Shown here piece after piece: positions 1 to 7,860 of a stretch of DNA of 56,139 nucleotides (within the stretch, counting starts at the first letter, position 1; every line of letters starts with the position of its first letter). Made by a program: the position numbers and the translations under genes. A model generated the notes under the pieces. It searched no databases. It was not told where the DNA came from and saw nothing but the letters and a program-made list of their open reading frames with translations. This stretch comes from an uncultured bacterium (GTDB taxonomy: Bacteria; Patescibacteriota; Minisyncoccia; Phycocordibacterales; CAIRYW01). Where the stretch lies: the NCBI GenBank assembly GCA_903882905.1, contig CAIRYW010000017.1, forward strand, positions 1 to 56,139, written 5' to 3'.

Positions 1-404
1 ATCTTAATCAAAATCTCTAAAAAATTCCCTAATTCTTTTTTACTTAAATTTGATACAGCTTTAGAAATAAACTTACTAGCAATTTTCTTTGCTGCATTAA
101 GTTCCTTTTTACCTTTCGCTGTAATGGCAATATTCACAGACCTTCTATCCTCAAGATTTGATTTACGTGTTAACAATCCTGAATTTATTAGACGTTCTAT
201 CATCTCAGTGGCTGATGGTGAACTTATACAAAAATACTCCGAAACCTCCTTCATCGAGGGACTCTTTTTACTATTTACAAAATAGAGCACCCTCATCTGC
301 ACCATTGAAGGGATTGATTCATTTGTATTTTTGCCAAAAGCTTCTTTTAATTTCTGATTGAATGAAAATAAAAGCGATGTAATTTTTTCAATATCTTTTT
401 GCAT
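1..404 (-). CDS. MarR-family transcriptional regulator (3' end cut by window)
   Basis: The minus strand reads from an ATG at 404 through 134 codons to the window edge without a stop, so the C-terminal end is missing. The protein shows the winged-helix layout of MarR regulators: an N-terminal helix, then MKEVSEYFCISSPSATEMIE as the helix-turn-helix around residues 50-70, then the wing with LEDRRSVNIAITAKGK, the typical 'D-R-R' wing followed by 'T-x-x-G'. MarR proteins are dimeric, ligand-responsive repressors. The gene lies downstream of an ABC permease and ATPase on the same strand but has its own promoter and an inverted repeat just before the start, so autorepression is likely. The ligand is not visible. 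The family call is firm. Confidence 0.9.
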   Translation of the reverse strand, partial: MQKDIEKITSLLFSFNQKLKEAFGKNTNESIPSMVQMRVLYFVNSKKSPSMKEVSEYFCISSPSATEMIERLINSGLLTRKSNLEDRRSVNIAITAKGKKELNAAKKIASKFISKAVSNLSKKELGNFLEILIK

Positions 405-415
405 ATAGTTAGTTT

Positions 416-430
416 ACCTAATAGTTAGGT
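416..430. promoter_or_regulatory. Inverted-repeat operator before the MarR gene
   Basis: The sequence ACCTAATAGTTAGGT is a perfect 6-bp inverted repeat with a 3-bp centre. It lies 11 bp before the MarR start codon and just downstream of the predicted -10 box, where a bound dimer would block transcription. A partial further copy (CCCTAA) follows at 432-437. The role as MarR autorepression site is inferred from position and symmetry. Confidence 0.6.
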
Positions 431-436
431 TCCCTA

Positions 437-465
437 AGTATATAGCAAAATGGAAATCAAGTCAA
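437..465 (-). promoter_or_regulatory. Sigma-70 type promoter of the MarR gene
   Basis: On the minus strand TTGACT (465-460) and TATACT (442-437) are separated by exactly 17 bp, close to the consensus housekeeping promoter. The inverted repeat at 416-430 lies in the initially transcribed region. The promoter sits between the ABC ATPase stop and the MarR start, so MarR can be made independently of the transporter genes. Confidence 0.6.
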
Positions 466-490
466 ATAATAATTTGCTCCTGAAATTTGG

Positions 491-1219
491 CTAAGCAAAA
501 AACACCTTTCTTATTTTCATCACTAGGTGGGCAAAATCGGTTTCTTGTTCTCTACGAGGATAAGGAAGATTGATTTTAAATTCCTCTCTGACCTTCCCTT
601 CTTTTACAAGAATAATTCTTTCTCCGAGTGAAACAGCTTCTTCTATGATATGAGAAACTAAAACTATAGTTTTTCCTGTTTCTTTCCAAATCTTAATAAT
701 ATCGTCGTGTAATTCTGCGGTCGTAATTGCGTCCAACGCAGAAAACGGTTCATCTAAAAGCAAAACTTCTGGCTCAACAGCCAAAGCTCTTGCAATTCCT
801 ACTCTTTGCTTTTGTCCACCAGAAAGATCTGTGGGAAATTTTTCACTTAACTCTGCAATGTTCATTAAAGTTAAATATTTGTGGACTTCGTGAGTGAGTT
901 TTGGATCTTTGATTCCCTTTTGTCGTAGTCCGAGTGCAACATTTTCAAAAACTGTGAGCCAAGGAAACAGAGCTCCAAATTGAAATGACATGGAAACATT
1001 TGCAGGTTTAATTAATTTACCAGTTGTTGGTTGTTCAATATTTGCAATCATTTTTAGGATTGTGGTCTTTCCACATCCTGATGGACCAATAAGACAAACA
1101 AATTCTCCTTCTTGCACGCTAAAAGAAACATCTGTTACAGCTTCATCTTTTTCGCCAACATATATTTTGCTAACAGATTCAAAAATTATTTTTTTTGGTA
1201 TTTTATTTTCTTTATCCAT
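491..1219 (-). CDS. ABC transporter ATP-binding protein, NitT/TauT (SsuB/TauB) type
   Basis: This is the ATPase of an importer of the nitrate/sulfonate/taurine class, acting at the inner face of the cell membrane. Counted from the ATG at 1219 (242 aa) the motifs are Walker A GPSGCGKTT (45-53), Q-loop near FQFG (79-82), signature LSGGQKQR (132-139), Walker B VLLLDEPF (152-159) and switch His in VSH (190). A longer reading with 17 extra residues would overlap the permease gene, whereas the ATG at 1219 lies one base past the permease stop, so the shorter start is preferred. It follows the permease directly and the two are surely co-transcribed. No periplasmic or lipoprotein binding protein is encoded nearby, so the substrate cannot be named. 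Confidence 0.88.
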   Translation of the reverse strand: MDKENKIPKKIIFESVSKIYVGEKDEAVTDVSFSVQEGEFVCLIGPSGCGKTTILKMIANIEQPTTGKLIKPANVSMSFQFGALFPWLTVFENVALGLRQKGIKDPKLTHEVHKYLTLMNIAELSEKFPTDLSGGQKQRVGIARALAVEPEVLLLDEPFSALDAITTAELHDDIIKIWKETGKTIVLVSHIIEEAVSLGERIILVKEGKVREEFKINLPYPRREQETDFAHLVMKIRKVFFA

Positions 1220-1220
1220 A

Positions 1221-2057
1221 TTACTCAAATCTAAATCTCTCAGCCTTATGTAAAAGTTTTTGCCAAACAAATAAATTCATAATTGCTATAAGAACTACCA
1301 TAACCAAAACTGAATAAATAAAAAGTGTGCCATTACCACTCGAGGATGCATGAACCAAAAAACTACCAATTCCGAAAAGATCATTACTTTCGACTCCACC
1401 TGGAATATAAGTATGAATTGCTTCGGCAACTATTGTTAAGTTCCAACCTTGGGCAAAAGCCAAAATCGAACCGGTAACCAGTTCTGGAAAAACTCCAGGG
1501 AGTATAACTTTTTTAAAATATGATAATTTTGTAATCCCAAAAACTTTGGCTGCATAGGTAATATCTTTTGGAATAATCTTTAATCCCCCAACTAACGTAA
1601 AAACAATATTCCAAAGCATACTTAAAAACAAAATAAAAATTGCTGCACCATTCAACATTCCAAATCTAACAAAAAGTAAAATAACGATTGGAAAAAGTGC
1701 CAAAACTGGGATTGATTCTAAAATATCAAAAACTGGCAAAAGTATTGCTTCAAAAAAGCGATTATAAACAGCTAGAATTGCTAAAGGAAAAGCAATAATT
1801 ACAGCCAAAACATATGCAATAAAAAGTCTGCCGAAAGTTGCAAACGAAGCTTCAACAATATCTCCTAGAGAAAAATTTTCTGGTTGATTAGAATTTAGTG
1901 CCGGAAAAAATCTAAAAACAAAATACATAGCCAAAACAATTATCAAAGGTGCCAATAAAAAAGTATAAAATTTTTGAATTGGAGTAGCTGGATAACTCAA
2001 AAGAAACCTCCTATGATAGTTTTTTACATGCTTGTGATCCCTGCTGATTTCTCGCAT
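1221..2057 (-). CDS. ABC transporter permease, NitT/TauT (SsuC/TauC) type
   Basis: A 278-residue integral membrane protein with about six hydrophobic segments and the binding-protein-dependent transport fold. Around residues 165-185 it carries the cytoplasmic loop that docks on the ATPase: AAKVFGITKLSYFKKVILPG matches the EAA motif (xAAxxxGxxxxxxFxxVxLP). The stop at 1221 is followed after one base by the ATPase start, so both form one transporter operon. The 5' side faces the ECF sigma gene across a 63-bp divergent gap. The family is clear, but the transported compound is unknown because no substrate-binding protein is encoded in the visible part of the locus. Confidence 0.85.
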   Translation of the reverse strand: MREISRDHKHVKNYHRRFLLSYPATPIQKFYTFLLAPLIIVLAMYFVFRFFPALNSNQPENFSLGDIVEASFATFGRLFIAYVLAVIIAFPLAILAVYNRFFEAILLPVFDILESIPVLALFPIVILLFVRFGMLNGAAIFILFLSMLWNIVFTLVGGLKIIPKDITYAAKVFGITKLSYFKKVILPGVFPELVTGSILAFAQGWNLTIVAEAIHTYIPGGVESNDLFGIGSFLVHASSSGNGTLFIYSVLVMVVLIAIMNLFVWQKLLHKAERFRFE

Positions 2058-2081
2058 ATAAACATTTTAACTCTTTTTGGC

Positions 2082-2098
2082 TAGAAACAAAATTTCTA
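2082..2098. promoter_or_regulatory. Inverted repeat in the divergent permease/sigma gap
   Basis: TAGAAA (2082-2087) and TTTCTA (2093-2098) form a perfect inverted repeat with a 5-bp centre, placed about 23 bp before the sigma-factor start and 25 bp before the permease start. It could be an operator acting in both directions. This rests on position and symmetry only. Confidence 0.3.
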
Positions 2099-2120
2099 TC
2101 TTACGGAAAAATAACCTACA

Positions 2121-2705
2121 ATGATAAGAATGGAAATAGACGACAATCAACTAGTTAAAGATTACCTTAATGGATTAGAAGGTTCTTTTGAAATTATAGT
2201 AAAAAGATATACAAGGCCCTTGTATTCTTTTGTGTGGAGACTCTGCGGAAATAAGGAATCATCAGAAGACATAGTTCAAGACACCTTCCTTAAGGTTTGG
2301 AAAAATCTTAAGAGATTTGATCTGGAAAGAAATTTTAAAGTTTGGATTTACGCAATCGCTCGCAACAGTACATACGATTTCCTAAGAAAGAAAAAATTGA
2401 TTATGTTTTCTGAAATGGACAACACTGAGGATGATTCGACTTTTGAAGAAAACATCGCTGACGCGACTCCTTTAGCAGACCAATTATTTGAAGAAAAAGA
2501 AACATCTAAATTAATTGATGAATCAATAAAAAATCTTCCAGAAAGATACAAGGAAGTTGTTATACTTCGACATGAAACCGGAATGACGTTTGAAGATATA
2601 TCAGACACGCTCAAAGAACCTATGAATACTGTCAAAAGTCGATACAGAAGAGCTATTATGAAAATGCAAGAATCACTATTATTAAATGCACCAAAAAAGG
2701 TTTAA
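2121..2705 (+). CDS. ECF-type RNA polymerase sigma factor (sigma-70 family)
   Basis: A 194-residue alternative sigma factor with only regions 2 and 4. Region 2 (about 20-90) shows SSEDIVQDTFLKVWKNL and the -10 melting stretch ending in FKVWIYAIARNSTYDFLRKK. An acidic linker follows (about 95-120). Region 4 (about 130-185) shows LPERYKEVVILRHETGMTFE and an HTH ending in MNTVKSRYRRAIMKM. A second in-frame ATG lies three codons downstream and could be the true start. It is the first gene of a plus-strand cluster that continues with a small membrane protein and a MacAB-like efflux system, so it plausibly controls envelope stress or export. Family call firm, regulon inferred. Confidence 0.92.
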   Translation: MIRMEIDDNQLVKDYLNGLEGSFEIIVKRYTRPLYSFVWRLCGNKESSEDIVQDTFLKVWKNLKRFDLERNFKVWIYAIARNSTYDFLRKKKLIMFSEMDNTEDDSTFEENIADATPLADQLFEEKETSKLIDESIKNLPERYKEVVILRHETGMTFEDISDTLKEPMNTVKSRYRRAIMKMQESLLLNAPKKV

Positions 2706-2738
2706 AAGTCGTATTTACAAGGGTATAATCAAACTAAA

Positions 2739-3155
2739 ATGACAATAACAGATTTAGAAAAAATTTCTCTCAAGTTGGATATGATTCCATGTGAATACAA
2801 CTTAGAGGATAAAATAATAGAAAAAATTGAAAAAGCTCAAAGACATAATGCTCGCATTAAGTTAGAGTTTTTTGGTGTTTCTCTTTTTGCGATTATAGGA
2901 ATTGGTGTTTCCATTTTTGCAAAAATTTTCTCTGATTTTCAAAATTCAGTTTTCTATGATTACGCATCAATTTTATTTTCAGACACAAGGTTTGCTCTGA
3001 CGAATTGGAAACCTACTTTATTGCTCCTTGTTGAATCTGCTCCGATTCTAGATATTTTTATCATTGTCACAATAGTAGGAGTTGTGCTTTATCTATTATC
3101 TAAAACAACAAAAGAGGCTTCAATATTTTTACAACATAAATTAATTTACAAATAA
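2739..3155 (+). CDS. Small membrane protein next to the sigma factor (anti-sigma candidate)
   Basis: A 138-residue protein that I do not recognise by family. Its N-terminal 42 residues are polar and charged (LEKISLKLDMIPCEYNLEDK), followed by a membrane segment at about 43-63 and a second at about 102-120, with a polar loop between them and a short tail ending in LQHKLIYK. It starts 33 bases after the sigma gene and stops one base before the next gene. A cytoplasmic N-terminal domain followed by membrane segments, encoded directly after an ECF sigma factor, is the classical arrangement of a membrane anti-sigma factor. No zinc-binding HxxxCxxC motif is present, so this role is an inference from layout only. 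Confidence 0.7.
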   Translation: MTITDLEKISLKLDMIPCEYNLEDKIIEKIEKAQRHNARIKLEFFGVSLFAIIGIGVSIFAKIFSDFQNSVFYDYASILFSDTRFALTNWKPTLLLLVESAPILDIFIIVTIVGVVLYLLSKTTKEASIFLQHKLIYK

Positions 3156-3156
3156 A

Positions 3157-3675
3157 ATGGAAAAAATAGAAAAATTTTTTGAGTCAAAAAAACTACATAA
3201 AGTAGTTATAGTTTTATTATTATTAGGAATAATCCTTTTTATATTTGAGGCAGGTGTATTAGTTGGATATAAGCAGGCCTTCTTTTCTTGTCATTTAGGT
3301 GAGAACTATTACAAAGATTTCGAAGGAAAAGAAGTTAATGAGCAAATACTTCCAAACATTGATACTCAAAATTTACCAAATTCTAATGGGGCAACAGGAT
3401 CAATATTAAAAATTTCCTTGCCTTCTGTTGTTGTTGCAGATAGAGATGGAGTGGAAAAAACTATTACACTAACAGATGACACAATCTATAGAAAATTTAG
3501 AGGAGACATTTTAGCAACTGATTTAAAAGTTGGTGATTTTGTTGTTGTTATTGGTTCTCCAACAGAAAGTGGAAATATCGAAGCAAGACTTGTTAGAGTT
3601 ATACCTCCCCCACCACAAGTAAACCAAAATGCTTTAGGTCAAAGCACAACTAGTAGTAGTTCGATTACAAAATAA
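3157..3675 (+). CDS. Membrane-anchored DUF5666-like protein
   Basis: A 172-residue protein with a charged N-terminus, one membrane anchor (about 18-38, rich in V/L/I) and an extracellular domain. Residues about 83-148 resemble the small OB-like DUF5666 fold: a 'GSILKIS...VVVADRDG' strand pair, then TITLTDDTIYRKFRG, then DLKVGDFVVVIGSPTESGNI and a closing ARLVRVI strand. The tail is Pro, Gln and Ser rich. It begins directly after the preceding membrane protein and 10 bases before the adaptor gene, so it belongs to the same operon. A second DUF5666-like protein closes this operon at 7423. Function of the family is unknown to me; a role in the envelope is inferred from the anchor. Confidence 0.72.
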   Translation: MEKIEKFFESKKLHKVVIVLLLLGIILFIFEAGVLVGYKQAFFSCHLGENYYKDFEGKEVNEQILPNIDTQNLPNSNGATGSILKISLPSVVVADRDGVEKTITLTDDTIYRKFRGDILATDLKVGDFVVVIGSPTESGNIEARLVRVIPPPPQVNQNALGQSTTSSSSITK

Positions 3676-3685
3676 TAAAAAAATA

Positions 3686-5416
3686 ATGAAAAGTATTTCG
3701 TACCTTTTTTCTGGCGTTTTTTATAAGAATTTATGGCAATTTCATAAAAAGCTCTCAATTTTAGGTGTGATTGTTTTAGCCAGCACTGCTTATGGCTCTG
3801 TAAAAATAATTCAAAATATTGGAGTCGGTACAAAATATGTCTTAACTGAAGCTCAAACAGGAACAATCCTTGGAACAGTAACTGGAACTGGACAAGTCGC
3901 AGCATCAAACCAAATTGACCTAAATAATAATGTCTCAGGCACAGTCCTAAGTGTTAATGCTATTACAGGACAAAAAGTTAATGCAGGCGATTTAATAGTT
4001 GAAATAGACCCTACCACCGCAAGAATTTCTTTACAAAATGCACAAATTGCTTTAGCAAAACTTCAAGAACCGACCGATCCCCTACAACTCGCAACAGATC
4101 AAAATAATCTTAACAGTGCAGTAACTTCAAAAGCTACAGCCGAAACAACCGGAATAAACAATGTTTCAAGTGCGCTTATTGATATGACAAATGTTATTTC
4201 TGGACTAAATACGATGCTATATGACAAAACAGGATATCTAAATTCTTCACAATTAATTTCTATGCCGGATATTGCCAGAGCCGATGCTTTGAGCGCTGGA
4301 GTCGCATTTGATCAAGCAAATAATATGTATAAACAAAATATTGCGAACTCAAAAAATGTAACAAGGGATAGTTCTTCTGCTGATATCGATAAGTTAATTT
4401 CCAGTACACTTGATACAGCAAAAGCTTTGGCACAATCAGTACAAAACGCAAAAGTGGCCGTTGATTACATAAAAAACCTGGACACAAGTCAAAGTGCTTC
4501 CGCAAACACAACAACTGCTGAAAATAATTTAAGCTCTTGGACTTCAACAATGAATTCAGATGTTTCGAGTTTGCTTAATTCTAAAAACACAATAGATAGT
4601 TCAACAAACGATATTGAACAACAGACTCTTACTCTTAAAAAACTTCAACAAGGAACTGATCCTCTAGATATTCAATCAGCACAACTTAGTGTTGAAACCG
4701 CTCAAAATAATTACAACAAATATTTTGTAAGAGCTCCTCTTGATGGGATCGTAGCAAAAGTTAGTGTCCAAGTCGGAGATCAAACAACCGGAAGTGTTGG
4801 GACCTTCATATCAACTTCAAAAATTGCAAATATTTCTTTGAATGAAGTCGACTCAGCAAAAGTTGCTATCGGCGACAAAGTTAATTTAACATTCAGTGCA
4901 ATAAATAATTTAACAATCACAGGAACAGTTGCTCAAGTTGATCTCGTTGGAACGGTTAGTCAAGGAGTTGTAACTTATAATATACAAGTTGCATTTGATA
5001 CCGATGACACAAGAGTAAAACCTGGAATGAGTGTTAGTGCCTCAATAATTACCTCAGCAAGTCAAAATATACTAGTAGTCCCTTCTTCTGCAATAAAAAC
5101 CCAAGGAAATATCTCTTACGTTCAAGCGTTTAAAAACCCTGTACCAAAAAGTTCTGAATCAGGATTTACATCAAATGAAACTCCAATTCAAATTATTGTG
5201 CAAACAGGAGCCTCTGACAATACAAACACAGAAATTACCTCTGGATTAAAAGTTGGAGACCAAGTTATCACAAAAATAACAGCATCCGCAACTGGAGGTA
5301 CAACTAGTCAAACACCAAGTTTACTTAGTGCTGTCGGAGGTAGAACAGCTGGTGCCGGAGGTGGCGGTGCAAACTTTAGACCGACAACTGGTGGAGGAGC
5401 CGCAAGAGGAAACTAG
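3686..5416 (+). CDS. HlyD/MacA-like membrane fusion (periplasmic adaptor) protein
   Basis: A 576-residue adaptor with an N-terminal membrane anchor (about 24-42), a first lipoyl half around 85-110 (SGTVLSVNAITGQKVNAGDL), a long coiled-coil-like helical insert of Ala, Asn, Ser and Gln rich repeats (about 115-340), and the second lipoyl half VRAPLDGIVAKVSVQVGDQT. Beta-barrel and membrane-proximal domains follow (about 370-530). The C-terminus is a Gly-rich, low-complexity tail. In MacAB-type systems this subunit couples to the MacB ATPase-permease. Here both MacB halves follow as separate genes 19 bases downstream. No outer-membrane TolC-like gene is seen, as expected for a single-membrane cell. 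The helical region is longer than in many MacA proteins. Confidence 0.88.
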   Translation: MKSISYLFSGVFYKNLWQFHKKLSILGVIVLASTAYGSVKIIQNIGVGTKYVLTEAQTGTILGTVTGTGQVAASNQIDLNNNVSGTVLSVNAITGQKVNAGDLIVEIDPTTARISLQNAQIALAKLQEPTDPLQLATDQNNLNSAVTSKATAETTGINNVSSALIDMTNVISGLNTMLYDKTGYLNSSQLISMPDIARADALSAGVAFDQANNMYKQNIANSKNVTRDSSSADIDKLISSTLDTAKALAQSVQNAKVAVDYIKNLDTSQSASANTTTAENNLSSWTSTMNSDVSSLLNSKNTIDSSTNDIEQQTLTLKKLQQGTDPLDIQSAQLSVETAQNNYNKYFVRAPLDGIVAKVSVQVGDQTTGSVGTFISTSKIANISLNEVDSAKVAIGDKVNLTFSAINNLTITGTVAQVDLVGTVSQGVVTYNIQVAFDTDDTRVKPGMSVSASIITSASQNILVVPSSAIKTQGNISYVQAFKNPVPKSSESGFTSNETPIQIIVQTGASDNTNTEITSGLKVGDQVITKITASATGGTTSQTPSLLSAVGGRTAGAGGGGANFRPTTGGGAARGN

Positions 5417-5435
5417 AGAAACTGTCTGAAAAAAA

Positions 5436-6146
5436 ATGATTGAAATAAAAAACGTAAAAAAAGTATACAAAACTGGTAATGTAGAATTTGAAGCTCTTCA
5501 TGGAGTTAGTTTTAAAGTGGAAGATGGAGAATTCGTAGCCATTATGGGTCCTTCAGGATCTGGTAAATCAACTTTAATGCACATTATTGGGGCTTTAGAC
5601 ACACCAACAAGCGGACAATATTTTTTAGACGGAAAGGATGTTTCCAAATTAACAGATGAAGAACTTGCAGATATAAGAAGACAAAAAATTGGTTTTGTTT
5701 TTCAATCTTTCAATCTTCTACCTCGAACAACAGTACTTAGAAATGTGATGCTTCCCCTAATTTATGCAGGAATTCCTCATGAACAAAGAAGACCCCTAGC
5801 TGAAAAAGCACTTCTTGCGGCAGGTTTTGATGAAACCCACTTTGAACACAAATCTAACGAGCTTTCCGGAGGACAAATTCAAAGAGTTGCTATCGCAAGA
5901 GCCCTTGTGAATGATCCTGTACTTATTTTAGCCGATGAACCGACTGGAAACTTGGATACGAAAACAGGTGACATAGTGCTTGGAACTTTTCAAAGATTAA
6001 ACAAAGAGCATGGTCGCACAATAATTTTGATTACCCACGAACCAGACGTAGCAGAATATGCTGACAGAATTGTTTTTATAAGGGACGGAGACATAGTCTC
6101 AGATTCAAAAACACATAAGAAAAAAATAGTTCACCCTCAAAAATAA
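5436..6146 (+). CDS. MacB/LolD-type ABC transporter ATPase
   Basis: A 236-residue ATP-binding subunit. Walker A is GPSGSGKST (38-46), the Q-loop lies in GFVFQSFNLLPR, the signature is LSGGQIQRVAIARAL (around 143-157), Walker B is LILADEPTGNLD and the switch His is in ITHEPD. The 'ADEPTGNLD' form and the substrate-independent layout are typical of MacB, LolD and FtsE-like ATPases that pair with FtsX-type permeases. It lies between the adaptor gene and the permease gene with gaps of 19 and 4 bases, so the three form one mechanotransmission-type exporter. Likely cargo is a peptide, lipoprotein or toxic amphiphile; nothing here fixes which. Confidence 0.93.
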   Translation: MIEIKNVKKVYKTGNVEFEALHGVSFKVEDGEFVAIMGPSGSGKSTLMHIIGALDTPTSGQYFLDGKDVSKLTDEELADIRRQKIGFVFQSFNLLPRTTVLRNVMLPLIYAGIPHEQRRPLAEKALLAAGFDETHFEHKSNELSGGQIQRVAIARALVNDPVLILADEPTGNLDTKTGDIVLGTFQRLNKEHGRTIILITHEPDVAEYADRIVFIRDGDIVSDSKTHKKKIVHPQK

Positions 6147-6150
6147 TCAC

Positions 6151-7374
6151 ATGACAATCCAAGATATTTATGAAGAAACATACACCGCCCTTTCGGCAAA
6201 CAAAGTCAGATCAAGTCTTACAATGCTTGGAATTGTTATTGGGATTAGCTCTGTGATTGCAATGATTTCGATTGGTCAAGGCGCACAAGGATCAATTCAA
6301 TCAAGTATACAATCTCTCGGTTCAAACCTTATTATGGTAACTCCTGGGGCACAGAGAACACCTGGAGTTGCTGTTTCCACTGGACGTGGAACAGCTCAGA
6401 GTTTAACTATGGATGATGCAAATGCAATTGCCTCAAGTGTCAGCGGAGTTTTAAGTGTCGCATCAGAAGTCTCAGGAAGACAACAAGTCACAGCTAGAGG
6501 TACAAACACGAACACAACTGTGCTGGGAACAAATGCTTCCTATTCAACTGTTAGAAACGTAAATACTGCTGATGGTTCTTTTATAACAGATGCACAGTCG
6601 AGTAGTCTTGCTCGCGTTGCTGTCCTTGGACCAACAACTGCAAGTGACCTGTTTGGGTCAAGTACAGAACCTGTTGGCCAGACAATCACAATAAAAGGGA
6701 TGCAATTTGATGTTATTGGCGTTCTTCAATCAAAAGGAGGAAGTGGATTTGGAAACAGAGATGATATGGTAATTATTCCAATCGCAGATGCACAAAAATT
6801 TTTAACTGGAAACCAATACGTCACCACAATAGATATTGCAGCTGTAAGTTCAGACGTTATGACTCAAGTTCAAGCAGATGTAACTTCCCTACTTTTAGAC
6901 AGACATAAAATTAGTGATCCAACTTTAGCTGACTTTAGCACAATCAATCAATCAGATATTGTTTCCGCTGCTTCTAGTGTTGTAAATACATTCACGATTC
7001 TTTTGGGTTCTGTTGCTGGAATCTCTCTTCTCGTTGGCGGAATCGGTATTATGAATATGATGCTAACAACTGTCACAGAAAGAACAAAAGAGATAGGACT
7101 TCGAAAAGCAATCGGTGCAAAAAAGAAAGATATCAGCACTCAGTTTTTAGCAGAAGCAGTAACTCTTACTTTCTTAGGTGGTTTAATCGGAATACTACTT
7201 GGAGCAGGAGTTGCTTATGCTTTTTCATATTTTGGAATAATTCAAACGCAAATATCCATTTATCCAATCCTTTTAGCTTTTGGGGTTTCAGCTGGAATTG
7301 GAATAATTTTTGGATATTATCCAGCCAAAAGAGCCGCTTCTCTTAATCCAATAGAGGCGCTTAGATATGAATAA
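6151..7374 (+). CDS. MacB-like FtsX-family ABC permease
   Basis: A 407-residue permease of the MacB type without a fused ATPase. It has an N-terminal membrane helix (VRSSLTMLGIVIGISSVIAM, about 19-38), a large extracytoplasmic MacB periplasmic core domain (about 45-270) and three C-terminal helices. The FtsX domain carries the conserved stretch GGIGIMNMMLTTVTERTKEI followed by GLRKAIGAKKKDI, which forms the coupling helix to the ATPase. The start ATG lies 4 bases after the ATPase stop. The C-terminus ends with AASLNPIEALRYE, the usual end of these permeases. With the adaptor and ATPase it forms a complete exporter; the cargo is unknown. Confidence 0.93.
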   Translation: MTIQDIYEETYTALSANKVRSSLTMLGIVIGISSVIAMISIGQGAQGSIQSSIQSLGSNLIMVTPGAQRTPGVAVSTGRGTAQSLTMDDANAIASSVSGVLSVASEVSGRQQVTARGTNTNTTVLGTNASYSTVRNVNTADGSFITDAQSSSLARVAVLGPTTASDLFGSSTEPVGQTITIKGMQFDVIGVLQSKGGSGFGNRDDMVIIPIADAQKFLTGNQYVTTIDIAAVSSDVMTQVQADVTSLLLDRHKISDPTLADFSTINQSDIVSAASSVVNTFTILLGSVAGISLLVGGIGIMNMMLTTVTERTKEIGLRKAIGAKKKDISTQFLAEAVTLTFLGGLIGILLGAGVAYAFSYFGIIQTQISIYPILLAFGVSAGIGIIFGYYPAKRAASLNPIEALRYE

Positions 7375-7421
7375 TTAAAAGGTCAAAATTAAAAATTAAA
7401 ATAAATTAACAAAATAAAAAA
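7373..7421. repeat. Degenerate 7-bp tandem repeat between permease and next gene
   Basis: The gap reads as seven consecutive heptamers: AATTAAA, AGGTCAA, AATTAAA, AATTAAA, ATAAATT, AACAAAA, TAAAAAA. Three copies are identical. The array overlaps the permease stop codon and ends just before the next start. Similar 7-bp-phased arrays occur at 31006, 38919 and inside trmD at 38581. Confidence 0.5.
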
Positions 7422-7422
7422 A

Positions 7423-7857
7423 ATGAAAAACAAACACTTTACATTCACAATAATTTTAATCGTCATCGCTTTAGCTTCTGGGTTTTTTGCTGGTTCGTAT
7501 TACAAAGGTTCTCAGTCAACCTCAACAACAAGTAGTGCTTTACTGACACGAGGGACAACAACCGGGGCTGGATTAAGAGGAGTAAGAACTGGTGGTTTTG
7601 GTGGAGGAGTAACTGGAAATATAATCTCTAAAGACAACCAAAGTATCACTATCTCCATTCCAACAGGAGGATCACAAATTGTTTTTGTAAATCCAAGTAC
7701 AAGTATTGCAAAAAGTGTTTCTGGAACTCTTGATGACTTAAGCACAGGAACAACAGTAGTAGTAAGCGGTTCAACAAATTCAGATGGAAGTAGCCTTACT
7801 GCAAATTCAATCAATATTAGACCGGCACAAACGGCATCTTCTACCACTTCAAACTAA
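7423..7857 (+). CDS. Small secreted or anchored DUF5666-like protein
   Basis: A 144-residue protein with an N-terminal hydrophobic anchor or signal (about 8-26, FTIILIVIALASGFFAGSYY), a Gly, Thr and Ser rich linker with GLRGVRTGGFGGG, and a compact domain of about 70 residues: VTGNIISKDNQSITISI, a polar hairpin, then LDDLSTGTTVVVSGSTNSDG and ANSINIRPAQ. This matches the DUF5666 pattern also seen in the protein at 3157, so two related envelope proteins bracket the exporter. It is the last plus-strand gene of the cluster and its stop lies three bases from the converging UppP gene, with no terminator visible between them. Confidence 0.72.
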   Translation: MKNKHFTFTIILIVIALASGFFAGSYYKGSQSTSTTSSALLTRGTTTGAGLRGVRTGGFGGGVTGNIISKDNQSITISIPTGGSQIVFVNPSTSIAKSVSGTLDDLSTGTTVVVSGSTNSDGSSLTANSINIRPAQTASSTTSN

Positions 7858-7860
7858 AAA

